Assembly: GCA_029378245.1 (NCBI GenBank)
Contig: JARKIF010000302.1
Location: 1 to 31,385 of the forward strand
Direction: 5' to 3'
Source of the DNA: Roridomyces roridus
Lineage: Eukaryota > Basidiomycota > Agaricomycetes > Agaricales > Mycenaceae
Length of the DNA stretch: 31,385 nt
The translations under genes and the position numbers were made by a program. Of the stretch, positions 22,600 to 31,385 are shown piece by piece (positions within the stretch are counted from its first letter, which is position 1; each line of letters starts with the position of its first letter). Below the pieces are notes generated by a model, which was not told the origin of the DNA, ran no database searches, and saw nothing but the letters and a program-made list of their open reading frames with translations.

Positions 22600-23042
22600 A
22601 TGGTCCGCATTCTAGTCCATCTCTCTTGCGTCTTTTCATACATCCCTGCAGTCTGAAATCCCAGCATTTTGTATGAGCGCGCTCTGCATTGTCGGGGGTG
22701 GCATCGGCTTTTACAAAAAGTCATCCATCCCTTCCCTTGTCGCCGGGTTACTGTGCGTTCCTCGTCTTGAGCCAGCAACTCAGACTCATAGCCAACAGGG
22801 TGGGGATGCTCTACCTCTTCAGCGGTGCACAGATAGCGGAGGGGAACCCGAAAGGGCTTCAGGGCGCGTTCTGTGAGTCTTTTTCATTTGCTGGCCTCTC
22901 GACTAAACCTCATTCACCTCCAGTCGCCTCTGCGCTGCTCACTTTGAGCTCCGCACCGCGCATCAAGAAAGGTGCCATGCCCAAGGTCTTGGCCGTTACT
23001 GCGTCCATCATGGGTTTCTACTACGGTCGTAAACTGTACTGA
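22600..23042 (+). CDS. TMEM14-family small membrane protein (copy A, intact)
   Basis: Exons 22600-22602, 22652-22752, 22799-22872 and 22924-23042 total 297 nt (98 aa). The TMEM14 family (UPF0136) comprises small proteins of three to four TM helices; animal TMEM14C acts in mitochondrial porphyrin transport, and fungal roles are largely unknown. The hallmarks are GGGIGFYKKSSIPSLVAG, a Gly/Ala-rich helix with YLFSGAQIAEGNPKG, LSSAPRIKKG and the ending GFYYGRKLY. The first coding exon is just the ATG. Its donor (GTCCGC) is weak, but the neighbouring copy has GTACGT at the same place. If transcription starts downstream, ATG 22673 would give a shorter protein lacking SEIPAFC. Confidence 0.85.
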
Positions 23043-23145
23043 AATTAATCCATCCCTTTCCTTTTCGACGCGTGCATACCGCGTAGACTCGAGAACATTC
23101 CAGCCTCCTCAGACCAGACCGGGCCAGCTTTTTGCTTCCGAAGAC

Positions 23146-23685
23146 ATGCACACGACAGAATCACACGACCCGGAGCTCGGGGAATCGCCACTCTTTACCC
23201 CACGTTCTCACCACCATGGTACGTCCTTCACCGCCCGCGCAGCGCATTCTTATTCAACCTATTCCACCAGTCTGCCTACCCGCCTTTGCCATGGGCTGTT
23301 CTGTTTCGTCGGAGGAGTTGCCGGCTTCACGCGAACACGTAGCATCCCCTCACTAGTCGCAGGAGTCGGGTGCGTCCTCCCCAAACTTTCATTCTCCATC
23401 CTAAACTATCCGTAGTGTCGGTGCGATGTACTTTTGGGCTGGGGACCGCATCCGCAAACACGAGGAGAACGGCCTCGAAGCTGCAGTCGGTGCGTCATTG
23501 TGCCAAGTCACCCGATCACTCACTCACCTTCATGGTACAGGCGCCTCTGCCATTCTTTTCCTCTCCTCAGCCCCTCGCATGTTGAGATCACGAGCCCCGT
23601 CCCGAGTGTGCTGGCTACGACCTCCGCCTTGTCGGGTGCGTATTACGGGAAGACGGTGTACGCTTTGAGGCGCCATTCGCCTTAG
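23146..23685 (+). pseudogene. TMEM14-family tandem copy B, frame-broken
   Basis: A second TMEM14 copy about 100 nt after copy A. Core exons run to 23369, then 23416-23489 (74 nt, the same as copy A's exon) and 23541-23685. It keeps RSIPSLVAGVG, AMYFWAGDRIRKHEENG, LFLSSAPRM and GAYYGKTVYALR. Relative to copy A the frame breaks twice: near 23290-23300 (PAFAMG and LFCFVGG lie in different frames, one base short) and near 23581-23586 (APRM against EITSPVPS). Without correction the last exon ends at 23668 with unrelated residues. If the predicted first intron (23220-23271) is retained, the frame from ATG 23146 is open into the core, giving an unrelated N-terminus. Either a decaying duplicate or assembly errors. 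Confidence 0.65.
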
Positions 23686-23782
23686 GTTGCGGCACCCGGA
23701 TGTATGTATACCTAGTTTGTACTTACCATTGCGGCCTGAAGTCGAATACCCCACTCAACCATTCTTGTTTTCCTGATTCCAG

Positions 23783-24155
23783 TTGATTTTGGGCATTGTG
23801 AACAAGCGACCATACACAACATTCGTGAACTCTCAGATTCTGTTTGTGAGCGTATCTCATTCTAGGCACGACTAACGCTCGTTGGTTGTAAGGACACCAA
23901 CTGGGAAGAATGTTCATGGCCTGCCCGGGATGACGGTGCGTGTGTTCTGCTGGCTCACTCGATGTGCCAATAGTTCAATCGAGAAATAATTCAACGTCTG
24001 GTACGACCCACCGCAACACTTGCAAGTCATGGGCAAAACGGGCCCGAATACAAGACTCGGGCTGCAAAACCGCGCGACGCTGTGGCAATACTGACAGCAT
24101 ACCGAGTCAAACGACCAATACGATTAACATGAACCGTAGCGGGAGGCCGTCTTGA
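23783..24155 (+). pseudogene. Possible spliced gene relic
   Basis: Three segments can be joined in one frame: 23783-23845 after an acceptor-like TTCCAG (ILGIVNKRPYTTFV), 23893-23935 (DTNWEECSWPARDD) and 23972-24155 (Ser/Thr/Arg-rich, stop TGA). The candidate donors are GTGAGC and GTGCGT. No convincing start exon is present and I do not recognise the product. It may be a truncated gene or chance. Confidence 0.2.
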
Positions 24156-25573
24156 CGGGATTCTGTACTAACTGTAGCGCACCAGCTGAATCATTTATCT
24201 GCTCAGGCAGACGTCAGCTGCGAATTCTGGCTTGCTGGAACAGCTAACAGCGGGTCGCGGTCTATCATAATCCTGGACGTACGCCGTTCGTTACTCACGT
24301 GGGTATTCTGTGGTTCGTCTCGCAAATATAGCGCTTGCGGCGACAAACGTGGACCTCGAAGTATGTGAGTGGCATGAATGAATTGCTAAACGTACGAATA
24401 CAATCAGAGGTGCCTACGTGAAAGAATGAACGAGGGCCAAGTTGCACTCCCCCAGTTTCCACTTCTCCGGGAACCGATCGACCGACGAGGTATTTAATCC
24501 AAGTCTGGGTGGATTTGGGCAGTCTTCATCTCACGTATTTAGCGCTTCACCCCGCTTACTGTGCAGGTTAGCATTAATGAATGAGGTCGCTCATGGTGAA
24601 TTAGCCTTGAACACACACTTGACGATCAGGTGGTGGGTTCATGTCCTGTCATCTTCGGTGATGATTTTTGACGACGATCCAGAGCGATTCTGAGGCCACG
24701 AAAGCACCTCCGGAGTCGCTTGAAAATTTCCTTCATGTATCCGACGGTGGCCTAGAGCTGCGCGCCGAGAAGGCCTCGTGGACCGCTCGAGTTGTGACCC
24801 CGAATACAGGGCGCACTAGTTCCGCAAAAGCAGCGCGTCTACCGTGTGCGAAATCATCGCGTTTCTTTGTTAGTTAGGCTGAATTGCTGCAAGCCGTTGT
24901 TTTCTGGTGACGAATTAGTGGACGGGCGCCACACCACGTACGCTGACCACCGCGGGGGTCCCCCTCAAAGCCAAAAAGTCGAGATTTCCACTCTCGATTG
25001 CATGCATTCTCGTTCAAGGTTTTATGGCGCTCACTTTAATATATTTTTCTTTGGTAGGATTCGCAATTGATGGCCCTCGCGGGATTGTTCGGCCCAGCTA
25101 ACTCTAGCTTTTAGCCGTGTTGGTGCACTATGTCGGATTGGAACCTGATCCGATCTCTGCGCAGTTGGGAACTAGAATTGGGTAGATTTTCACAGGAAGG
25201 CCAAGTGCAACCCAAGGTATTGCACAACCTCCAGAGCGTAATTGAGGATAGAATTTCTTGGTCGCTCGCGTGGACAGACAGATGACAACTTGGGTACCGA
25301 ATATGTGCGATTTGCGTTAGCTAAACTGACAGAAATTCGGATTTGCTCCAACAAGGACAAGTCGTTATTTCCTGAAAAGCGTCGAAAGCCGCCAGCTTGC
25401 GCACGGTCTGGACGGACAGAAAAGGCCACCTGATGGCCCCAAAAGCTGCGGATGGGCGGGCCCCGGGTAATGAGTGGCGTAGTGGCCCTGGATTATCCGA
25501 GGCGAAGAGGAAGATGAGAAGCAGAGAAGGTCTTCCCAAAATGGGACGTATCAAAGTCCGCTTTTGGGTGGTG
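24156..25573. other. Intergenic region upstream of the P450 gene
   Basis: About 1.4 kb with only short frames on both strands and no recognisable protein, tRNA or repeat. The right end is the P450 promoter. Confidence 0.45.
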
Positions 25574-25580
25574 TATAAAA
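25574..25580 (+). promoter_or_regulatory. TATA box of the P450 gene
   Basis: TATAAAA lies about 70 nt upstream of the P450 start codon, followed by a pyrimidine-rich stretch (CACTCTTTCTTCATCTCCAC) typical of fungal transcription starts. It is the clearest core promoter in the window. Confidence 0.65.
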
Positions 25581-25644
25581 GCCTCGGCTCGGCAAAACCA
25601 CTCTTTCTTCATCTCCACATCGGTCCTAACGCCCACCACGCCCA

Positions 25645-27907
25645 ATGTCCACCATGGCGATGTCCCTCTCCTCCCTCGTTCTCCTCCTCGCCGTACCCGC
25701 GTTCCTCATCTTCTTCCTTTGCCGCGCGATATACTTGCTCTTCTTCCACCCGCTCAGCGCCATTCCCGGTCCTTGGTACGTCTTTCTTTCTCTTTATGAC
25801 GCGTCCTGACCTTCTCCTAGGTACGCGGCCATCTCCTCCCTCTGGATCACGTCCCATATCCTCCGCCTCGAGCAATGCAAGACCATCCATGCCCTCTTCC
25901 AGAAATACGGCCCCATCGTCCGCATCGCCCCAAACAAAGTCGTCTTTTGCGATCTCGGCGCGATGAAGAGCGTGTATTCGACCTGGAAGTTTGATAAGAG
26001 CGACTACTATAAGAGCTTATTGACGTGAGTCTTCCTTTCCTCTCCTGACAACACGCGCTCACTCGATGTCTTCGACTCAGGAACGACAACGACCATGCGT
26101 ACGTCCACTCCGCGGCTCAAAAAACGCGTCTGATTTCGTTTCACAGCATGACCACCCTCCCCCACGCCCAACACTCGATCCGCCGCAAGGCTTACGCGTC
26201 CCACTACGCTCCCTCCAACTTGGCCAAACTCCAGCCCGAAATCAGTCAGGTTACTGGCCAGATGGTCGACGTGCGTTCTTTCTTTTTCTCCTACACCCGC
26301 CGCGACCCCTTAATTCCATTTGACCGTCACCGCTTCTTTGACGTACTATGCCTGACACCTCGGCTGCGAGCTTGTTTCGCGTCTCTCCTTCTTTTCTGAC
26401 CTCATTTCTCACTTCAGACCCTCCACGGCCTCTCAACACGCACCCCGTTGAAACCTTGTCGCTATTCCGCCACGCAAGTCTCCATCCATCTCTGCCTTCT
26501 ATTGATGCTGATTGACGACGATAGCTCGCTCTCGACATCATCGTCTCGTCATCCTATGGCTTCCGACTCGGCGCTATTCGCAAGTGGGCTGTCGAGGCTG
26601 AAGATTCGCTCACTACGGCCATCGCTGACTTCCCAAAACGCGGCATCCTGGTGCGTCATCTTCTTTTCCCGACTCGACTCTTCGTTGACATCTGCCTCAG
26701 CGGAGCTCGGTGCCCACCTGGGCGTGGAACCTCGTCTGCAAGATTCCCAACGCGCGGCTGCGGCTTCTGTGCGACTCGGACAAGATCATGGCCGAATTCG
26801 TTTCGACGCGCGTCTACGAGATGCGCGCCCAGCTGAATGCAATCAAGGCTCCCGTCCCAACGCCGTCCATCATCGCACCGGCTCCTCAACCTCATTTCCT
26901 GTCAGCCTTGTCCTCCTCAGCCGCTCCTCCTCGCGCTCGTCTTCCCCGTCACCATCCTGCTCCTCCGAGGACTCGTCCTTCCTGGACGACGGCGATAAGT
27001 CGTACATGCTCCCCCGCCTTCTTGCCTTCAAGTACCCAAACGGCGAGGCGATGCCCGAGAACCACGTCATCAGCGAATGTATGGGCCACATGTACGTTGC
27101 TTCACCTTTCTCGGGACGTTACTTACCGCTCTTAGGGTTGCCGGTACGGACACGATGTCGCTTTCGTTGTCCTACTTCCTCTGGGAGCTTACGCGCCGTC
27201 AAGACATCATGCGCAAGCTTCAGCGGGAGATTGACGCCGTCATGCCTGACCCCAAGGCCATCCCTTCTATTAGAGAGCTCAACGGCATGGAGTATCTCAA
27301 CGCATTCAAAGAGGGTACGTCTCGGTGCTCTCTGTCCACGCGTCACGTCTCATTCTTTTCTAGGTCTCCGTCTGTACGGTGCTGTGCCATCCCTCCTCGA
27401 GCGTGTCGTCCCCGAAACCGGTTCGCTCAAGTACGGCGCCGGCGTGGAAGACTTTGTGCTCTTGGGCTACGCGCTCCCGCCGGGCACGATTGTCTCGACT
27501 CAGGCCTGGTCGATGCACCGCGACCCCACCGTGTTCCCCTCGCCCGAGACTTTTCTCCCGAGCGGTGGCTCCCTTCGTACGCCACATCCAAGGAGCAGTC
27601 GGACGCGGATGTTGAGCGGCTGGCGTGCATGGCGAGCCACATGATGCCTTTCGGGACGGGCTCGCGCATCTGTGGTGGCATGAACCTCGCGCATCTGATC
27701 CTCCGTAATGTCCTCGTCGCTGTGCTGCGTAATTTCGACGTCGAGGCTGCGCCTGGGACGGATGAGAAGAGTATGGACATCCGGGATAGCTTCGTGCGTA
27801 CTTGCTCTTCCTTCTGCACTCACCCCGCTCACGTATCTTAGGTCATGTTCCCTGCTTCGATGGAATGCAAGCTCATCTTCCATTCACGCGACTCTGCGCT
27901 CCCGTAA
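25645..27907 (+). CDS. Cytochrome P450 monooxygenase, with three apparent one-base frame breaks
   Basis: Exons: 25645-25775, 25821-26024, 26081-26098, 26147-26270, 26418-26473, 26525-26650, 26701-27091, 27136-27314, 27364-27793, 27842-27907. An N-terminal TM anchor (LVLLLAVPAFLIFFL) and PGP hinge place it in the ER membrane. It has the C-helix region (HSIRRKAYASHYAP), the I-helix oxygen-binding motif AGTDT, the ExxR helix (EGLRL), PERW and the haem loop FGTGSRICGG with its cysteine ligand. It should oxidise a small molecule using P450 reductase; the substrate is unknown. The frame breaks at the C4 run near 26444-26447 (TRTP to VETLSLF), in the TCC-rich stretch about 26908-26930, and at CCC near 27561-27565 (PETFL to PERW). 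Each needs one extra base. The intron at 26474 has a GC donor (GCAAGT), which joins LFRH to LALDII. Exon 3 is 18 nt. Sequencing error and recent pseudogene are both possible. Confidence 0.85.
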
Positions 27908-28480
27908 AGACCATTCGCCGCGACGCCTCCACTCCATTATCCATCTCCACCTCAATCTCGCTATCGCATTGCTATCTATCCACACTGGTTCTATGCTGTC
28001 TTCTTGCTATCTTTTCCATTCATCATCGTCACTGTAATACCGTGCATCCATTCCCGCCCCCCATTCGCGTGCGTGCGCCCCCATCCACTCCTCCACCTAC
28101 ATCCATACTATCCCACTTGAACCAAATCACCAAGTACCGTATTGACTCCACTTTAATATCTTACTTTAGCGTGTCGTACTTTACTTTACAGCCTGTATAA
28201 TGACCACTGGGAATAATGAGTATAATAAATATTGGATGCCCTTGGAGTAGCAGATCAAGGGCCATTGATGGCACCAGATGGTTGTGATTTGGTCCAAAAT
28301 CAATCCAAAATGCATAAGTAAGTAAAGGGAGCTCACGGAGGTACTACCTATGGCAGGGCTATGCGGGAAAATAATCAACGCCGTGCCCTGCCGCTAATTC
28401 TAGTTCAAAACCTACAATTTTTGATGTACAGACAAACATAAGTATGCATACTAGACAATAGGGGAGGTCAGTGGACACAA
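27908..28480. other. P450 3' flank
   Basis: A pyrimidine-rich then AT-rich stretch without a gene-like frame. It should contain the P450 3' UTR and poly(A) site. Confidence 0.45.
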
Positions 28481-28499
28481 CTCGAGCAAAAATATGTCG

Positions 28500-28725
28500 A
28501 AACTCACTTCGAAACTGCAATCAAGTTTCGACATCGAAGGTCATCTTTGACCGCCTCTTCGCGAATTGAAACTGTCAGATTCGATTCTAGTCGACTCTCG
28601 GCTATTAACCGAGTTTTGATGCGAGCTCCTCTGGAAGAGGAGGAACTACACAAAATTTTGAAACCGGCCACTTCGAAACTCAATTTCGAAATAGTTTTGA
28701 AGACAGTTTCTTTGTTGTCTCTTTC
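28500..28725. repeat. Imperfect foldback with a short apical hairpin
   Basis: The stretch is dense in TCGAAAC-type words on both strands. It is centred on the short hairpin CTCCTCT-GGA-AGAGGAG (28626-28642), from which the two flanks resemble each other in inverted orientation, though weakly. It probably belongs to the same class of old foldback elements as the hairpin at 29410-29478. Confidence 0.35.
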
Positions 28726-29409
28726 GCGTTCCCTCCACTCTGACCTCCCAATATGAACTTTGTTGAAGAGGATCAAGGTGTTGGAGACCGAGGTCTGCCG
28801 ACTCCGACTCTGCAGCCGAGGTTGATACATGAATTGACATATGATTTGCGGAAATTGATGGCATTCAGCAGGGCACACCCAAGTATCCAAACCACCCAAG
28901 ATTGGGCATCATTTGAAGCTGCAACACTGGGGGGAAGATGACAAAAATCTGACTAATTCACCCAGGGTCTGATCAAATTTTGCCAGAACGGGCCATTGCT
29001 CAGCGGGAATGGTGTTTCGGTGATCATGAATGCACCTGCAACGGCAACACTTTTGATGTGTTTGCAGGCGCCTCGGCCTTAGCCAGCGGCACACCCACTC
29101 CCAGCCGCCGGGCACCCTTCTCACGTGTCCAGCACCGTTGGCATTCTCGCTGTCACTGGCCTTGTCACTGGCCTTGTGCTGTGATCGACTGGTGGCATGT
29201 AGGACACCAAGGGCTCTATCGTGGATTGAATTAGGGGACTCTTTGTGCTGTGTGCAAGCAAAATGGCTAGTCAATGTACAATGATGGATTCGTGTTGGGG
29301 AAATAAGAAGACCATCTAAATTCAGAATAGGGGAGGTTAGAGTGGAGGAAACAGGGTAAATTCTGAATCGATTTTCATGTTGGAACTCGGTCAATTCTTG
29401 ACCCAGTTT

Positions 29410-29478
29410 CAATTCTGAGTTCCGACACTGATGTAGTTCCTCAGGAGGAACATCAATTCTGTTCGGAACTCAGAATTG
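29410..29478. repeat. Near-perfect 69-nt hairpin
   Basis: The left arm begins CAATTCTGAGTTCCGA and ends GTTCCTC. After a 2-nt centre (AG), the right arm begins GAGGAAC and ends TCGGAACTCAGAATTG. The arms of about 33 nt pair at their outer 16 and inner 7 positions, with a few mismatches between. There is no U-tract or gene end nearby, so I read it as a palindromic mobile-element remnant and not a terminator. Confidence 0.65.
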
Positions 29479-29600
29479 ATTCTGCTTCGAGTCTGGCTTC
29501 AACACGAGTATTTGGTCCAGATAATTGAGACAGTTTGTGAAAAACCAATGTATCTGGGTTTTCTCGCTGGGGTGGTTCCCCAGAGAGGGAAGCTACTTAG

Positions 29601-30000
29601 ATTGACACCGCTAATATAGGTATATCAGGCCGATCTGTCCCACACTGATCTTGGTACATAGATATTGTGTATATAAATGTCTGTGACAATTGCGAGAAGG
29701 ACCTAGCTGCCAACCTGCTTCCACCTTTCCTTTCAACAGAACAGTGCCCCAGCTGCCAATGCTCTTTTTCACACTTTGGGTATTTCCAACACCGCCAAGG
29801 TGAGTATCCCACTCACCATCTGCCTTCAAAAATCTGGTGTATTCTGAGTGCTTCTGTGAATGGGGGAACGGGTTGGCAGTTAGGTACCCGGTTCCCTTTC
29901 CCTCTCGCGATTGTCATGGACGTTTACATACACGATAATTATGTATCAGGATCGTGTGGGACAGATCGACTCGATATAGTTACATTAGCGGTACCAATAC
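29601..30000. repeat. Long inverted repeat (arms about 115-130 nt, spacer 155 nt)
   Basis: The left arm (29601-29715) and right arm (29871-30000) are inverted copies. Shared blocks, left-arm orientation, are ACCGCTAAT, CGATCTGTCCCACAC, a TGTATRTAAA-type block, TGACAAT.GCGAGA and CTGCCAACC. Differences are scattered, with a few short gaps. The spacer holds no protein frame. This may be a MITE, or two LTR fragments facing each other. The sequence just right of it (30049-30110) has LTR-like features. Confidence 0.65.
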
Positions 30001-30048
30001 CGGATAAACGGACCTAGGATACTCATAGTAGCTAGTCGGCTCCCGCTC

Positions 30049-30110
30049 TTTGTATAAGTAGTTTCCCTCTCTGAGGTATTCTCAGAGAGAAAAAACCCGA
30101 AACACTGGTT
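30049..30110 (+). promoter_or_regulatory. LTR-like core: TATA-type motif and hairpin
   Basis: TGTATAAGTAG is followed by a 9-nt-arm hairpin (CTCTCTGAG at 30067-30075, CTCAGAGAG at 30081-30089) and an A-rich run. A TATA motif, transcript-start hairpin and A-rich tract are often seen around the R region of fungal LTRs. No second LTR or primer-binding site can be shown, so this is tentative. Confidence 0.3.
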
Positions 30111-30133
30111 TCTATAATCCTCTTAGTCGCCCT

Positions 30134-30700
30134 TTAGTCGACCTCGTCGAGCGGACATCCTGGCCTTATCCAACAGTCAGGCCCTTTGAGATTGCTCATA
30201 GTGGCGTAGGACTTCTCGACAACGACCAATGTGAGAGCCATCAGCGATGGAGCATCCTGGCTTGTCTCCTTGTACAGCTGGAGATGGTGATGCCAATAGA
30301 CCTTTGAAGTGGTGGAACAGGTTGATCTCCTTTGCGTTCCGTGCCCCCGGCGTGAGCTCAAAACTGCTGCTCGAAGAGAGCGACTGGCTCGAGCTTGTCC
30401 AAGTGATTGGCACCCTGAAAGAGCCAGAAACAGATGTAGAAAGAAGAATGTCTGGATGGGTCCTTGGTAATCTGGACGGTGCCGGCGACGAGTTTGTGCT
30501 GGGGCTTCTGTGATTCGCCATCGTCTTGGGGGTGAGGCAAATTTGCAAAGCTGGCAGATCTCCGCGTTCTGTATCACCGGCAATCCTGGGATGGCACCAA
30601 TGTTCCGCAGCTTGGCATAGTCATTGACATCGGCCGGGACGTCGCGTTGCAGCAACAGCTTTTCTAGTTGATCCTGATCCGCCTCGGAGAGTCATGTGGT
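30134..30700 (-). pseudogene. Broken OrsD/DUF3505-like C2H2 zinc-finger gene fragment
   Basis: On the minus strand one frame reads SEADQDQLEKLLLQRDVPAD, NDYAKLRNIGAIPGLPV, IQNAEICQLCKFA, after which the match continues in other frames as PKTMANH, HKLVAGTVQ, then IQTFF and FRVPITW. The order GLPV, C..C, about 10 residues, then H, followed later by VQTFF and a short FRV segment, is the pattern I know for the fungal OrsD (DUF3505) zinc-finger domain, which is common in Agaricomycete repeats. At least two frame changes, plus a stop just upstream of LSEADQ, break it. A Pro/Val-rich frame further upstream (30664-30912) may be its N-terminal part. The family call is by eye. Confidence 0.45.
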
Positions 30701-31317
30701 GGGGTGACCCTTGCTGGTGCACAGATCAGGGCAGGTATCAATTTGATGCGGTAAACCCAAGGAACTTCCACGAGAACAGGTACCTCAATTGGTGCTGCCA
30801 AAATCTCGGGAACCATTGTTGAGACTGCAGAGTCGGGAACCGGTGTGGGGATTGTATTGGGCTTGACCTGAGGATACGGACGGGGTTGGGAATGGGTGGA
30901 TGATACATGCAATGGACGAGTGAAGGTGCGGGGGGGTATGTGTGCGCTGATAACACTAACACCGACTCAAGTAGACAATGATGTAGCTAGCGCAAGTGTA
31001 TGAAACACTCAACCAACCCCACCACAATCCAGACACACCACAAAATCATGACAGAAGGTTTATGTGTGAGGAGGGCTTCTCGACGAACAGAACATCTTGA
31101 ATCCGACTCAACAACAACAACACAATTCGGGGATGTGAACCAAATGCCCAAATGCAGCAGCGAGCAACCGAAGCCAAGCTCAGCTGTACCGACTTTTATA
31201 TTTTGTAGGTCTTTCCGAAACACACACACAATATCATGCAAAGCCGCCTAATCAATTGAACTTAGGCTTTAGAAGCCCAAGCTAAACGGATTGGATGCCT
31301 TTGTAAGATGGACCCGA
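30701..31317. other. Right-end region without a convincing gene
   Basis: Short frames only. The minus-strand frame 30664-30912 is rich in Pro and Val (PTPVPDSAVS, VPVLVEVPWV) and may be debris of the adjacent zinc-finger relic. Confidence 0.35.
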
Positions 31318-31385
31318 TAACCAATTCCAATTCCGATCCAAATCCAACCAAATCCTAACCAAAACCCGAGTCCAATCCAATCCAA
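31318..31385. repeat. Degenerate ATCCAA-type simple repeat
   Basis: The last 68 nt are built from variants of a 6-7 nt unit (CCAATTC, ATCCAA, AACCAAA, TCCAATCCAATCCAA) and run off the window. It is a degenerate microsatellite. The unit does not match TTAGGG, so it is not a canonical telomere. Confidence 0.6.

Noticed and set aside
26448..27644. 398-codon open frame across the P450
   Set aside because: It runs through introns and out-of-frame exons. Only parts of it coincide with the true P450 frame, so it is not a separate gene.
29140..29180. Tandem duplicate of a 12-nt unit (TGTCACTGGCCT)
   Set aside because: Only two units; too short to call a repeat array or CRISPR.
29410..29478. Reading the hairpin as a transcription terminator
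   Set aside because: Not next to a gene end, no U-tract, and intrinsic terminators are not expected in a fungal nuclear genome.
1..31385. tRNA, rRNA or CRISPR loci
   Set aside because: I looked for tRNA T-loop-like motifs and regularly spaced repeats and found none. The host appears eukaryotic, so CRISPR is not expected.

Overview
The window looks like nuclear DNA of an Agaricomycete fungus. Genes are split by many short introns (mostly 44-55 nt, GT-AG with CTNAC-like branch sites), intergenic gaps are short, and the protein families are fungal (CAF-1 p60/Cac2, Chs5, SLC45/SUT-type sucrose transporter, P450, F-box, TMEM14). From memory of the families, the multi-exon membrane proteins and the sucrose transporter are most like Rhizoctonia/Ceratobasidium; that assignment is inference.

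Layout. 1-862: foldback-like inverted repeat rich in the palindrome CAAGATCTTG. 900-5463 (+): an 18-exon gene coding for two tandem copies of the same four-TM membrane module in one uninterrupted frame. 5699-8429 (-): F-box protein with one base too many in an A7 run. About 2.5 kb without a convincing gene follows. 10925-12756 (-): unrecognised 595-aa protein. 13348-15445 (-): ten-exon sucrose/H+ symporter-like transporter. 16664-17993 (-): nine-exon polytopic membrane protein. 18427-20934 (+): CAF-1 p60 subunit. 21053-22544 (-): Chs5 exomer subunit. 22600-23042 (+): TMEM14-family protein, followed by a decayed tandem copy (23146-23685). 25645-27907 (+): cytochrome P450 with a TATA box but three apparent one-base deletions. 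28.0-31.4 kb: repeat-rich tail with several inverted repeats and a broken OrsD/DUF3505-like zinc-finger gene.

The housekeeping block (Cac2, Chs5, TMEM14) is compact: Cac2 and Chs5 converge with 118 nt between stop codons, and Chs5 and TMEM14 diverge with 55 nt between start codons. Both ends of the window are repeat-derived. The genes do not form an obvious pathway. The most unusual items are the in-frame fused two-module membrane gene, an excess of GC-AG introns (four in about 59), very small exons (including one whose coding part is only ATG), and clustered single-base frame breaks that may be sequencing errors or real decay.

Gene models were built by hand from splice consensus, phase continuity and, for duplicated genes, paralogue comparison. 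In every intact model the exon sum is a multiple of three.
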